Below, piece after piece: positions 10,727 through 22,884 of a stretch of DNA of 64,000 nucleotides. Origin of the DNA: Brachypterus glaber (Eukaryota; Arthropoda; Insecta; Coleoptera; Kateretidae). The position numbers and the translations under genes are program-made. The stretch covers positions 36,236,774-36,300,773 of the forward strand of contig OY294049.1 in NCBI GenBank assembly GCA_958510825.1. The letters are read 5' to 3'. Position 1 is the first letter of the stretch. Every line of letters starts with the position of its first letter. Under the pieces are notes generated by a model. It was given only the letters and a program-made list of their open reading frames with translations. It did not search any database and was not told the origin of the DNA.

Positions 10727-13700
10727 TTAGATAGCTGAAATTTGGTTTGTGCAGTTATCTTCGGTGATAATACGATATATCAATCCCTCAAATGAAAAGT
10801 AACTTTTAAATCTTTTCATTGCCCACATTCTTACCCCCCAAAGGAGAATACTACAAAAAAATAAAATGATAAGATCTTTTTCTACTTGCATTGGAGAAAA
10901 AAATCTCTCCGCGCAAAAAAAAATCAAACAACACTTACTTTATATTCCTTGCATTGGATGAAAAAAAATCTCTGTTGCTAAATATATTTAAAATAATATT
11001 TTATATACATAATTTTGTGAAAATTAAATAATTAATATAATAATTATTAGGATTAATTTTATTGAAAACATAATAAAAAATTTTACAATTTAATTTAAAT
11101 AATTTAAACGACACAGACACATATATTCATTTTAGAAGATCTTACTAGGTATAACTAGTATTAATCACCAGTAGGAATAATATATTATACATATACATAC
11201 ATAATATATTATATAATTTTTATTAATAAATCGGCATTTTTTTATTCCAACCTATGGCGTGCGGTCCAAATTTATATACCAACCTCTTACCAGGAACGGA
11301 TATTAAAACCTTGCTTTTGTAATAATACCTAAAATGTTAATTAAATTACAAATACCCGGGAAAAAAATGTTTTTGTATGATTATGTATAATCATGCAAAA
11401 TTTTGTATGATCATGTCTGGATTTTGACCATGTATGAATTTTGACCCTGTATGATCATAGATAATTATGCATGATTATGCATAATTTTAGGTAAAATTAG
11501 GCATAATTATACGTATTTTAGGTAAAATTAGATAGAATGCATAATTATTATGCATAATTATGCATTCATACAAAAACTTTGTCACGCATAGCCAGATATG
11601 GTGCGCCTTCACCGAAACGGGTCCAAACGGGTTAAAAATATTTTATTTTTTATCCGGTTGAAATTTTTTATAGGGATAACTAGGGTGGAATAAAAATATA
11701 TATTTATTATCAAGTTTAAGGGCAATTTATTTATAAACCTACCTCATTGCTCTGGTAAATTTTTCATATGTCATATTATCATTCCTTTTTCTACTACCCC
11801 ATAATTGGGCAACTTTTTCGTTTTGAACGAATTTAAAAGTACCTTCGTTAAAATTTTCCCATTTTATTAGTCGTGGACAGGTATTCGTGTCTTCCAATAA
11901 CTGTATTAAAAACTCCCAAAGTTTTCCAGTTTTTTTAACTGAAAAAATAATAATAACAATAAGGAAATGTTAAAAATTAATAATTTGGTATAATTATTAT
12001 TATAAATTATAATTATAGCTGACCCAATCCGCAAGATACAGGCCAGTTTATATTTTAATTTGTAATCAAAACGAAAAAAAAGGTAATTATTCGATTTGTA
12101 TAAAAAGTTAGCGCTTGGATATTTTCCATATTTCTTGCACTTTTAAATGGTACCATGTACCATAGGTGTACATGAGTACCAAATTCAAGAATCGCTTAAA
12201 ACCTCCTAAATTAAAGAAATATTTTTTTAGCATTTCTGGTGTACATTAGAGTTTATTAAAGATGTCATGGCGCACCTAGTAAAAAAATAAAAATAAAATA
12301 AAAATAAAATTTGGCACTTGAAATGTCATTTATGTAGTATCAATGTTTTCAGAAAAGTGTAAAGATTGCAAAAATGTAAGGCATTAAGATGTCGCACTTA
12401 AAATGTGAACGTTGTCAGCACTACCGGTAAAACTGGTAGTAGCAAAATATTGTTTTGCATGTCAAAAGTTGAGGTTCCTTAAATACATTATAGGTACCAA
12501 ATTTTAAAACTTTATCTTTACAAATACAGAAATGAAGGGGGTGGATCTGGGACACCTGGTATACTGTTTATAATATACCTATAGTTTCAATTTTTATTAA
12601 AAATCATTAACAATATTTAATATTATTATTTATTATAAATATTTATTTTAATTAATATTTTGTCTTTAAAATGTTGGTTTCTTTCAAAAAATTGCTTAAG
12701 ATTTCGCCTAATGGCAATATAAAAGTCATAAAAAAATTATATCAAAAAAATACATTCTATCGATGAACGCTGTTGAATGTAGAAGTATAGGTAGAGGAAA
12801 GTCGCCTAATTTCGGATACCATTTACAATGTATTCAATATTTAATACTCGGTATTACTTTTTGATATTTTTTTATATAACCAGATACAACTTATTATAGC
12901 GAACCATGATTTATTATAAAGGCAATTTTATTACAGTTTATTTTTTCCAAAAAACACGGTTAAAAAAAATCAGCGCAGTTTTGTGCATTTGAAAAAGGGC
13001 TCCTAATTTTGAACATATCCGAAAAAATTTTTTCAAGAGTAGATCTGGATTCCATTGCTTATGTTTCTTGTTATTCCTTCACATTTAAGACGTAAATTGA
13101 TCATTAAGCGATTTTCTACGAAATACTATAGGAACTATAATTTTAGATTCCCAATTTCGAATATCTTAGTATCTTAGGTAATTTTCGTTTTTTCAAAATT
13201 GTTTATCTTAGTTTGTTGTATCATTATAAAAATAATAATTAATGGTTGGTTATCCTGAATAATAATTACCTTGCGGATATCCGAAATTGGGAATCAAATG
13301 CACAAAAATGGTCTATCCAAAATTAGGCAACTTTCTGCTTTTTAGATTAGAAATTTGTAGAATGTTTACGTTTTCAAATTGCTTAATTATGAATAGTGGA
13401 TCAACTTAACTAACATCATAACTTACCCAAGACAGAATCACGAACTTTTATAACGATTATTTATAAAATTGGGCATTTGCAATATAAACGATTTGTGCTG
13501 CCATTTAAAGGGGAGAAGCTCTACCGTTATCATATTACAGGACGGATTTAGTTTGACTTTTGGCTTCACATAAAAGTAGGTTTCTGTTTACCTTTGCAGA
13601 CAGTATCTTAAATACACTACTATCCGAAATTTGGAAACCATCCGAAATTAGGCGCATTTCCTCTACCTTAAAATTTGTAAAGAAATAGAAAATGGAGTTT

Positions 13701-16700
13701 TTGAGGAACATTGCTCAAAGTTAATTGGACTTACCTCATTATTGCAGCAACAAAATAGTTTTAGGTTATGAGTTTACGTTAAACGTATAAGAAAAGTATG
13801 CCCTTTTGATTAGTGAAAATCGTTTTAAGCTATCTCAATTAGTTTTTAAGTTAACTTTTCATGAAAATAATTTTTTTTTAAGGAACAAGTATCCCAAATT
13901 TCAGCCAAATTTGTCACTATAATGCATTCAAATTGGCCTGAATCTTCGCGGATTGGGTCACTTAGGTATTATTATAATAATAACATACTAAAAACTACAT
14001 ATTATGTAGTTAAATACCGTAGGATTATAAAGTGACGAACACTTTTTAATGCAAAACTGGCATTAGCGATGAGTAAAATGCAAGAAAGCTGTGTGCGCTT
14101 TACTGGCCACCGAGCTGTTGTACGTAGCAATCACATGGGCTTGTCGCGCACAACTCTAACAGGGGCGTGGCTTCAAACGAAGAGTATTTTCTTTTAAAAC
14201 TGTTCGGAACTTTATTATCGCACTGTATATATATTTATACACTATTTACTTTGAAATGATAAAAATATTATCTAGGTACCTATGATATTAAACATTAAGG
14301 CAGGTCATTAACAAAGATAAAAATAATTTTTGATTTTTGATTAAATTTAATATATTACAGTTAACGTTGAAGTTTATAAGTTTGGACTTTTTTTTGACTT
14401 TTCATATTTTTAATAGGACATCATCAAGCCTTAATCCAAACCAAACCGCAATTAAAATATTTTAACCGTATTGTGGTTGAAACAGAAGTATTTTTTCAAA
14501 ACGAAAAACTGTAATTCATAAAAAAAAACGTTTTGCATATTCGGCTTACCAATATTTGCACAAAACCTGTTAAAAATACCCAGTAAAAATCAAAACAAAT
14601 TTATATAAACACACAAACTATAAAACTTAGTTAAATATAAATAATATTTATATATTTTATTTTATTTTTTTTTTCTTATGATAAAACCCAATAAACAATG
14701 GTTTGGCGGCCGACGGTCGGTAAAGTGATGGCAAATGATCATCTCTATTTGACGTCAGCCCGACGTTGGAACGACGTCTGATCGCCGGTCGGCAAAATGA
14801 TGGCAAACGATAATCGAAATACTACGTCGGCTCAACGTCGGGCCGCCGTCGGCAAATGATAATCGAAATACTACATCGGCTCAACGTCAGGCCGCCGTCG
14901 GCATCTGACTAAACAACCTAACAGCGGCATACCATCGCACTTTGGATCATTGCTTACGAAAATGCCGCCGATTAACCGATTATATATTTTTTACACATAA
15001 ATATTTTTTTTCAGTTTTGTTTTTTAAAACATTAATTATAATAATTATGCTTTTGCTTTTTGGATTTTTACTTTTCCCAAGGAAAGTTTTGAGTTAGTAA
15101 AAAAATTGAAAATTTGTTATTGCTTTTTTTAAGTTTCTTGGCGTTTTGTATCCAAAATATATTTTTATTTTCGACTAGTATCAAAAATATTTAGGGTGGG
15201 GTAAAATTTACCCCGTGTGGTAAAAAACAATTGAAAAAAAATCAGTTAAAAATTAAAAAAAAAGGATTTTTTTTTTATTTTTTTGAATTTTTTTGATTTT
15301 TTTTTTGTTTTTGGTTTTTATTGGGGAAACTGTATACCTATAAAATAATAATACTGCTAAAAAACTCGTATTGCATTTAAAAAAAATAATATTCTGGAAA
15401 ACATGTTTTTACCCCACCCCGACTTTAACCAAAAACAATACCAGCCTAGAACTTTGGATAATTAACCCGTAGTCCAAAATTTAAGTCTTTAGCTAAAAGC
15501 GTTCTTGAGTTATCGTGGTCACAAATTTTCCGGAAATACAGCCAATATAAAATACAAATATAAAATACTCATAGTACTTTTGTACAACATTAGATGGCGC
15601 CACCATCTGTACGCTTTCACTACACTTTATTTTTAATTTAATATATCCTTATAAGGATCAGTCCCTTTTAACGATCAATGCATAAGTCATTATGAAAAAT
15701 TTTGTACTAGAGCAGTACAAAATGTCTATGTTTAAATCTATAGATTGCAAGTTTGATCTGATCTTAAAATAGTCGGTAAATGGTTGGCAATATGATCGGC
15801 AAATGATCATCCTTTGATGATCTTAAAATGGTCGGTAAATGGTTGGCAATATAATCGGCAAAAGAGCGGCAAATGATGATGATCTTAAAATAGTCGGTAA
15901 ATGGTTGGCAATATGGTCGGCAAAAGAGCGGCAAATGATCATCGTTTGACCGTAGGCAACTGTCTCCTATTGACGGCGGGCCGCCCATCAATTGCCGACG
16001 GCGGAGCGACGTCGCACCGGCGGCATGCCGACGGTCGGCCGCTGGGCGGCCGCCGAACCATTGTTTATTGGGAAGTAATTTTTTCTGGAAAAACTTTTCT
16101 TATAGCTTTTTTAACAGTTTAATCCCAATAATTATTTTATTTTTGGATTTTTTTTGTTTAGAACGTTTTTTGGCATTTTTGGAATATTCGAAACTACCAT
16201 ATTATATATATTCTTCTAGCGCTTACGCTCTGTGAATAGTATAACAAGCCGTGAATATATGTAATGCTACGCATTCCATTACATACTATTCACAGTAAAT
16301 GGTAAATCTTTTTTGAAAAACCAAAAATGAAAAAAAGCAAAAAATGTTATCAATTTTTTTTTTAATTTTTCATTTTTTTTATTGAATTTTCTTTTTGTGA
16401 AAAACGAAAAATTAAAAAAAAGATAAATATAAATCTTGTTACGTTAATCGGAATTTTCTTTCAGCTTTTTCCGATTTTTTAAAAAGTTTAACACCCCATA
16501 ACTTTTTTTTTTTGGGGGGATTACTTTCAAAAACAATACGTATCTTCCCCTCGTAGAACTTGATTTTTCCTGAAATTGTTGAAAATTCGAAACTACCGTA
16601 TAATATTATTCTGGCGCTGTGGATAATATAATAATGAGGGACGCGTCGACGGGATGCCACCATTACCTGGCCTGTATCTTTCACTTACCTTTATTAATAG

Positions 16701-19700
16701 AGATTCTTGTCCTAGGCCTACCACGTCTGGTAGTTTTTATATCAGGTACATTGTTTTCTTGTACTAAAAATAAAACAAAAATAGCCGTGAAGATATGTAA
16801 TGCTAAGCATTCAATTATATATTATTCACAGTAAATAGTATATTGCATTTCCCAAATACTTTAAAAAAATAATTTTCAAAAAAAAATTACATTTTTTTTA
16901 AAAAGATATCTTTTTTGAAAAACGAAAACTTATTGAAAAAAAAAAAATGTTTAAAAAAAAGCTTATTTTTTTTTTCATTTTTCAAATTTTTCTTATTAAT
17001 TTTCAAAAAAAAATATATTTTTTTTTAATTTTTAATTTTTTTTCAGCATTTTTTATTTTTTTTTTAAGTTTAACCCCCCATAACTTTTTTGTTTTTGGGG
17101 GACTTTCAAAAACAATAGGGTTCTTCCCTCATAGAACTTGATTTTTCCTGAAAATTTCAATACGATCGCATAATTCGTTTTTGAGTTATCGTGTCGATCT
17201 ACGAAAATCGTGACATCGGACAGACGGACGGACAGACGGACATTTGAAAAAAAAGTTGATTATTTTTTCATGAAACAAATTTATATCCAAGAATTTTTTT
17301 TTCTAGGACGATTTTTGATTTTTTTTTGAAAGTTTGAAACTACCGTATAATATTATTCTAGCGCTGGCGCTGTGAATAATATAATAAATATTGATTATTA
17401 TTGATAAACTTTCATTGCTTACCAACCTATTTTATTTTCTAAGTTGTATATATGGTGCTCATAAAATGTATCTAAAAAAACACTCTAATTAATTATTATA
17501 ATGAAGGGGGTTCTCAAAATCTTTTATTATTTTTAATCGAGTTTTTGCATGGGGGTAATTACCCCCACAGGGCAGAACTTAAAAGTGAAATTCGTAAAAA
17601 ATTTCGTTTGGAGGATCTTGTATTTTTCTGAAATTTTAAATTTAAATAATTGTAATTTTAAAGACTGGTTTAAAATTAAAATAGACCATCAAATTTGTGA
17701 AAATCTTCACATGCTGTGCTAGGGATTTCTTACGTTATTTCTTAATTTAAAAATATAAAAGTTAAGTTTTTGGGTTTTAACCCCAGGACCACTTCCTGGA
17801 TCCGCCCCCGAGCAATTCTGCTTTGAGTGCGTTAATGTAACATTATTTTTATTAAAATTTAATGGCACAGACATTGTTGGTTTAGGGCAAATCTGCCAAA
17901 GGCTTTTTTGACCACTTAAAATACATCTAGAAAGCTAAAATTTGGAACACATGCTTATCTCGGCTGACAATACAATTTTATATAAAACTTAACTCCCAAC
18001 CCCCCCTCCCCTAAAATTTAAAAAATCCATTTTTACCCACACAAGATAATTTACAACTAAAAATAGGTTACATGCTCATTTAGTGATAATAAAATTTTAC
18101 ATTCGCCTTGTCTCCCCATCACCCCCCATACGCTTATAAGGCTGTAAGCCCTCCTCTCTGTTTCACCCACTTAGAATATACTTAGAAAGCTAAAATTTGA
18201 TACACATGCTTAACTCGATTTGAAAAAACGATTTTATATAAAAATTGCCCCCCAGTCCCCCACCCCTAAAATTAAAAAAATCAATAAAACTTTAAAATAA
18301 ATGTTACATCCATATTTGTATCCAAGAATTTTTTGTCTAGGACGTTTTTTGGCTACGCGCTAAGAATAGTATAATAAAAAAACCTGTTCCTAAGATGGGG
18401 CAGGGTGGAGTTATGTTAATACGCACTCAAGGTTAAGCTTTATTATAATTATTGTTGTTAGAAGAAGGAATTTTTAAAAGTAAAGATGTTAAAGAGTACG
18501 AAAAGAAACAACTTACCTGTGGCACTCCTAAAATTACTTGTGTTGGTTTTAAAATTGCTTGTTGCAGTTTTAAAATTATATGTATTCATTGTATTATACA
18601 CTCTGTTTTGATAATAATTTTCTTTGCACTCGTATACTAAGTCGCCAATTTTTCCGGACAGTTCCCTACAGTCTTCTCTGGTTAGATTTTTGAAAACGTA
18701 TCCGGATATATTGTCGAAACCGTCCAGATCTTCACATTTTGGATCAATGTACAAAAACAATTCCTGATGGATAAAGTCCTTTATTTCTCTGCAGTTCCAC
18801 TCGTCCATTGGTTTTTGCAAAAAAGACGGCATTAACGCTAGAAAAATATAGGGGAAGTCGGGGTTAACTGGGCAGCTTTTTTTCATATCGAGTTTTTGAA
18901 AAACCTGTCAACAATATTCAAATATTTTCTATAGCAAAAGGTAGATTATTACTATAGTTAGAACATATTAATACTTCAGACAAATATTATTTATATAAAA
19001 AAAGTTATTAACGATAAAGCAGTTAAGCCCGCTGGACCAGTTAACCCCATAGGCCAGGATTAACTGGACCACTACTCAGGGTCCACTAACAAAAATATTG
19101 TAATTATTGTGAAATAAAACGATTTAAAATCAAATGAAATTTAATTCTAACATAAAAATAGACAACATAATATGTTAAATATTAGATATATCTCAGGATT
19201 AATTGGTCCGGGGTTAACTGGACATGGCCCAGTTAACCCCGAACTAATTAATATTGACATAAGTGATTTTGACCATGTCCAGTTAACCCCGAATCAGTTA
19301 ACCCTGAGTGAAGCCGCTGAATGAAATCTAAAAATTTTAATACTTAATAAGATATTAAAAGGCGTCAATTATGCAGAATAATTAAGTATATTAGGTAAAA
19401 TATTAGTCTAGATCCTCCTATTAATAATAAATTATTAATTAAAAAATAAAAGTTATATACCTACTTTTCATCGAAAAAAATAAACTTTCTTTACTACGAC
19501 TTACACGTGGGCAACACTCACTTTTTTTTTCATATTCTATTTATTTATGATAAAACTAACAATTTATGACCAAAAATTAAATCTTCTATCAGGCGACTTT
19601 TTTTATTTGATAAAATATATTTGTTTAAGAAAATTAATGCGCAATTGAATAAGAATTATAGAGCATTTCATAAGCTCTATTTTTGACAATATCAATACAT

Positions 19701-20100
19701 TTGATTCGGTAAGCCGTTACTCAGATAAAAGCGTATAAGCCGGGGTACGTTTTTTTTTAATTTAATAGATATTTTATAATATAAAAAAAAATCGCCCGAT
19801 AGAAGATTTAATTTTTAGTCTTGAATTGTTAGTTCTTTCATAAATAAATATAATATGAAAAGAAAGTGAGTTCGTTTAAAGTCGAGGTTAAACCATCGAG
19901 CGGCTCGATTCGAGCCACACACCGTGAAAATACTTACCCTCAAAAGTCTCATCTTTAAGAAGGTCTTTTTCAAACAAATCAAGTTGCTGTAAAAGTAAAG
20001 ACAATTAATATTAATATTAAAAAAAATAATAACATGTGTAAAATATATATTATTAAATATTGCTGCTTTTACTTACATCCAAATTAAAATTTAAATCCAT
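10727..20100 (-). CDS. ESE/ELF3-ELF5-like ETS transcription factor (PNT + ETS), 5 exons
   Basis: Exons (minus, in order): 20077..20100, 19938..19986, 18517..18837, 11743..11938, 10727..10829. All have GT donors and AG acceptors and matching phases, giving 230 aa. Residues 36-100 form a PNT/SAM-type domain (W38, then FKNLTREDCRELSGKIGDL, then LVYE). A short NFKT/SNF-repeat linker follows. The ETS domain begins at 135 (GKLWEFL) with KWENFNEGTFKF, VAQLWGSRKR and recognition helix MTYEKFTRAMR, which keeps both DNA-contacting arginines (194, 197). The wording is closest to vertebrate ELF3/ELF5, which share the small PNT-ETS layout with ETS at the extreme C-terminus. It is a nuclear sequence-specific DNA-binding regulator. 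Odd points: the YYY after the helix is MWA here. The last exon could instead use a stronger acceptor at 10850, adding SILLWGV (237 aa). Intron 4 is 6.6 kb of repeats. Confidence 0.85.
11370..11600. repeat. Cluster of GCATAATTAT palindromic units
   Basis: Repeated ATGCATAATTATGCAT-like and TTTTAGGTAAAATTAG units, the same family as in 5825-5925 and 7060-7420. Lies in intron 4 of the ETS gene. Confidence 0.5.
12790..13668. mobile_element. TIR element in ETS intron, about 0.88 kb, non-coding
   Basis: Ends GGTAGAGGAAAGTCGCC and the complement of GGCGCATTTCCTCTACC, next to TA on the left and TTA on the right. Inside are several copies of CCGAAATTGGGAATC or its complement, related to the TIR core CCTAATTTCGGAT. 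No ORF. Probable TA target duplication with a mutated last base. Confidence 0.65.
14017..14225. mobile_element. 209-bp MITE, copy 2 (TA target duplication)
   Basis: Same length and nearly the same sequence as 5310..5518, with inverted ends CCGTAGGATTATAAAGTGAC / TTTATTATCGCACTG. TA at 14015-14016 and 14226-14227. Located in intron 4 of the ETS gene. Confidence 0.85.
14687..16072. mobile_element. CCC-ended element, family D, 1.39 kb, AA flanks
   Basis: Ends CCCAATAAACAATGGTTTGG and the complement of CCGAACCATTGTTTATTGGG, flanked by AA (14685-14686, 16073-16074). Both subterminal zones are crowded with CGACGTCGG / CCGACGGTCGG motifs, GC-rich against an AT-rich interior. A tandem array of three units of about 60 bp (TAGTCGGTAAATGGTTGGCA cores) lies at about 15770-15945. 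It carries no transposase. Its ends resemble family F (CCCTACAAACATTGG...CGTCGGCCG). Confidence 0.85.
16090..17400. repeat. Repeated low-complexity units with GTGAATA..TATTCAC hairpins
   Basis: Two to three copies of a unit containing GAAACTACCGTATAATATTA, AGCGCT(G/T)...CTGTGAATA and ATGTAATGCTACGCATTCCA (about 16190-16310, 16570-16850, 17335-17390), with long A/T runs and GGACAGACGGACGGACAG. Further copies are at 40855-40920 and 45565-45640, and poly-T/A tracts dominate elsewhere. Short frames here are not genes. Confidence 0.5.
17401..18430. other. ETS intron sequence, no feature recognised
   Basis: AT-rich with diverged repeated phrases (CTAGAAAGCTAAAATTTGG, ACACATGCTTA.CTCG at about 17930 and 18190), suggesting an old internal duplication. 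No exon evident. Confidence 0.4.
18851..19507. mobile_element. Truncated copy of the GGGGAAGTCGGGGTTAACTGG MITE, next to ETS exon 3
   Basis: Starts with GGGGAAGTCGGGGTTAACTGG just after TA (18849-18850) and follows the intact copy at 58244..59026 until about 19507, where another inverted-repeat element begins. On the minus strand its end reads CGACTTCCCC immediately 5' of the TATATTTTTCTAG acceptor of ETS exon 3 (18837), so the transposon supplies part of the pyrimidine-rich tract. It is dense in GGTTAACTGG/CCAGTTAACC palindromic repeats. Confidence 0.8.
19508..19869. mobile_element. Inverted-repeat MITE with about 85-bp arms
   Basis: CTCACTTTTTTTTTCATATT at 19508 is mirrored by the sequence ending AATATGAAAAGAAAGTGAG at about 19869. 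The pairing runs through CATAAATAAATATAA and AAATCTTCTATC/GATAGAAGATTT. It truncates the neighbouring MITE. Lies in ETS intron 2. Confidence 0.65.
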
Positions 20101-21121
20101 TTAGTAAAACTTAGCACTATTTTAAATATATTTTTTTTAGACTAAATGTCTAGATGTAGCTCACATTTATTACTATTCAAAATTTTACTTCAAATAAAAC
20201 ATGAATTATCTTATCAATAGCTAGAAACCTTTTTTTTTTCAGGGCTCGGTCGATTTTAGAGATATCATATGATTAATCTAGTTTATCAGTTTTTGAGGTT
20301 TTAAATTTTAAAAACGGACCGCAAATCATATTTTTTACGTCTGTTTCTAAATATTGGCATTTTTAATCATAGTTTTTAGGGTTCCTTACGCCAATAACGG
20401 AACCCTTATATTATGGCTCGGTTGTCTGTCGGCCCGGACGTACGGACAAACGTACGCGTCCCTTTGTCACAGTCGTTTATCTCCGGGACTATAAAACCTA
20501 CAGTCTGAAAGTAGATTAAAGAAAATCTAGTCCGGGTACAAACAAACTACCAACTAGGAAAGTTGACACTACTTAATCAATAAGTCGACATTACAGACTA
20601 TACTGTATAGTCGATAGTAATGGAAAGTACTATATCGAGCACACTTGATGGATGTAATCAATACAAACAAAACCGTAACTAAAGACAGAAAAAAAATTAC
20701 CGCGCAAGGATACCAAGTGTTCGACACTTACCGCAGGGGGACTTACTACTATTAATTAATTTTATGTAGTGATTCCATAAAAAATGATTTCTTGAATTTT
20801 CACACATAAGTGTCAAAAATATTATTAATAAAATAAGATTTTAACTCCTTGGTAGTGAGAAAAACGTAATGCGCTACTCGTAGGTAAGTTTTTTTCTGTC
20901 TTCGGTCGTGTTTATGCACCTCAGCTCCGCTTCCGTCCACAAAATTTGACTTCACACAGAAAAATTTACTTACCAATACTAGGAGCGCAAATAACTATTT
21001 TTTTCAAAAGGGAAAGAATATACTAATTTCAGTACAGTAGGAATAATGTAAAAACCTGGTATTGTATTGAATTTTTATTAATAAAATATAATACTTCCTA
21101 TGTAAATTAAAAAAATAAATA

Positions 21122-21122
<1 letters not shown>
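20101..21122. other. Upstream region of the ETS gene
   Basis: The start codon at 20100 is preceded (minus strand) by AT-rich sequence. About 20370-20540 contains the GGTTCCTTACGCC...CGGACGTACGGACAAACG type of dispersed sequence. No TATA box or exon can be assigned with confidence. Confidence 0.35.

Positions 21123-21151
<29 letters not shown>
21123..21151. repeat. (AT)n microsatellite at a transposon target site
   Basis: A run of alternating A/T directly before the ACAGGGTT terminus. A matching AT run follows the distal terminus at 24789-24810, consistent with insertion into a TA repeat. Confidence 0.8.
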
Positions 21152-21152
<1 letters not shown>

Positions 21153-22684
21153 CAGGGTTATTCACGGAAGTGGCCTATTAAACGTTTATGGAGAACCAAT
21201 AACTTTAAAAGTCTGCTAATTTGCAATTTGGGGTTTTTGAATATGGCCTATCGATTAAAAATATTTTCATGCTTGTGCCACTTCCGGTTGTACCGGAAGT
21301 GGCACTTAACTTTGAGTTTTTAAATGGAACACCCCATATATTTTTTAATTTTTTAAATTTGCATTAAATTTGCTTTATTTTGATGTATAATACTTCATGT
21401 CTATCTTCAGTAGTTTTTGAGTTATTCAAGTTTTTAGCGAAAAATAAGTAAATTCAAGCACCCCTAAAAACAATAATTTCTCCTTGATTTTTTCAATTGG
21501 AGAAAAGATGTTTTGTGTTTTGCTCAATGATGCTTAAACGAATTATCCTATGCTAAAATGGAACCCAAAAATTATACAGGGTGTCTGAAAAAACAGGTCA
21601 AATCTAACAAATTTAATATAGCCATAACTCATTTTTTTTAAATGGCACCCTACATTTTTTTTTTATTTGGTTAAATAGAGAATTAAATTTGCTTTAAAAT
21701 AAGTATAGGATACCCTATACCTAACTTTAACCGTTTTTGAGCTATTTGCAAATTATTGTGAAAAAGCCGTATTTCTGTTAAAATTTGTTATATTTTATAA
21801 AATAGGCCAGAAAAATTAATCGATTTTTATTTATTTACCTCAAAGATCATTATATTTACCTTAAAACTGGATTTTCATGCGCCCAGTAGTGTACATTTCT
21901 TCTGTTAAAAATACCCTGTTGAGAAAATTTAGCCTCGTCCGTCCAAATTATTCTTTTTAAAAAGTTTTGTTTTTCTTGAATATTTATCAAAAGATTTTCA
22001 CAAAAGTCCACTCTATTTTGAAAATCATTAGGTTTTAAGGCCTGTATTTTTTGCTTTTTGTAATCGTGCATCTTGTGGTTTTTTAAAATTCTTTGGATGC
22101 TTGAATAGGAAATTCCCAAGTCGTAACTAGCTGCAGGAATTGAGGCATGTGGATATGCATAAAAGTAACCCAAAACATTGACTTCGTTATCTTCGTTGTT
22201 TGTATTTGGTTTCGTAAGAGATTTCACTGCATTTTCTTTTCCAAATTGCGAAAAATTTTTGTGTATTCTTCTAAATTTTTTACATGACATTCTTGGTAAA
22301 TCAGGATATTTTGTATTAAAGTTTCTGCAGGTTCTACTAATTATTTTATCATTTTCACCAAAAATAGAAAATAAATCCAAAATAACAGGGTAAGAATAAG
22401 CCTCTGCCATTATTTTACACTAATTTATCACGATAAGAACGATAACATTTAGGTTAAAAGAAATAAAAACACAATACAATTTTAAAAATTTACGTAATTG
22501 CAGAAATACTGCAAAATACTTCTTTTTCACATTAATTTGCAAATAGCTCGAAAACGGTTAAAGTTAGGTATAGGGTATCCTATACTTATTTTAAAGAAAA
22601 TTGAATTCTCTATTTAAACAAATAAAAAAAAATGTAGGGTGTCATTTAAAAAAAAAGAGTTATGGCTATTTTAATTTTGTTAAG
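21152..22684. mobile_element. Long-TIR transposon, copy 1 (cut off by the gap)
   Basis: Begins ACAGGGTTATTCACGGAAGT after an AT repeat. The first 640 bp form one arm of a very long TIR, judged against the right end of copy 2. The arm contains GTGCCACTTCCGG...CCGGAAGTGGCAC. A 184-codon transposase frame lies at 21856..22410 (minus). The copy stops at the N run, about 450 bp short of the other terminus. Confidence 0.8.
21856..22410 (-). pseudogene. Truncated IS630/Tc1-mariner-type transposase, copy 1
   Basis: 184 aa. The N-terminal part resembles the helix-turn-helix region (DUF4817-like) of insect transposases: FSIFGENDKI, NTKYPDLP, then ISYSSIQRILK. The C-terminal part enters the catalytic core with IWTDEAKFSQQG and NVHYWAHENP, in which the Asp of TDEA is the expected first catalytic residue. 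The frame then ends at LR-stop, so the second and third acidic residues are missing and the protein should be inactive as a nuclease. It could still bind its TIRs. It differs from copy 2 by one residue (Ile versus Asn before WTDEA). The family reading is by motif only. Confidence 0.7.
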
Positions 22685-22884
22685 NNNNNNNNNNNNNNNN
22701 NNNNNNNNNNNNNNNNNNNNNNNNNNNNNNNNNNNNNNNNNNNNNNNNNNNNNNNNNNNNNNNNNNNNNNNNNNNNNNNNNNNNNNNNNNNNNNNNNNNN
22801 NNNNNNNNNNNNNNNNNNNNNNNNNNNNNNNNNNNNNNNNNNNNNNNNNNNNNNNNNNNNNNNNNNNNNNNNNNNNNNNNNNNN
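22685..22884. other. Assembly gap (200 N)
   Basis: A run of 200 N, a conventional placeholder length. It interrupts two near-identical transposon copies. Frames reported across it are artefacts. Confidence 0.99.

Noticed and set aside
15764..16122. Frames on both strands within the family-D element
   Set aside because: Produced by the 60-bp tandem units and palindromic GC motifs of the transposon.
16439..17141. Frames rich in Lys/Phe near 16.4-17.1 kb
   Set aside because: Low-complexity A/T runs in a repeated intronic unit.
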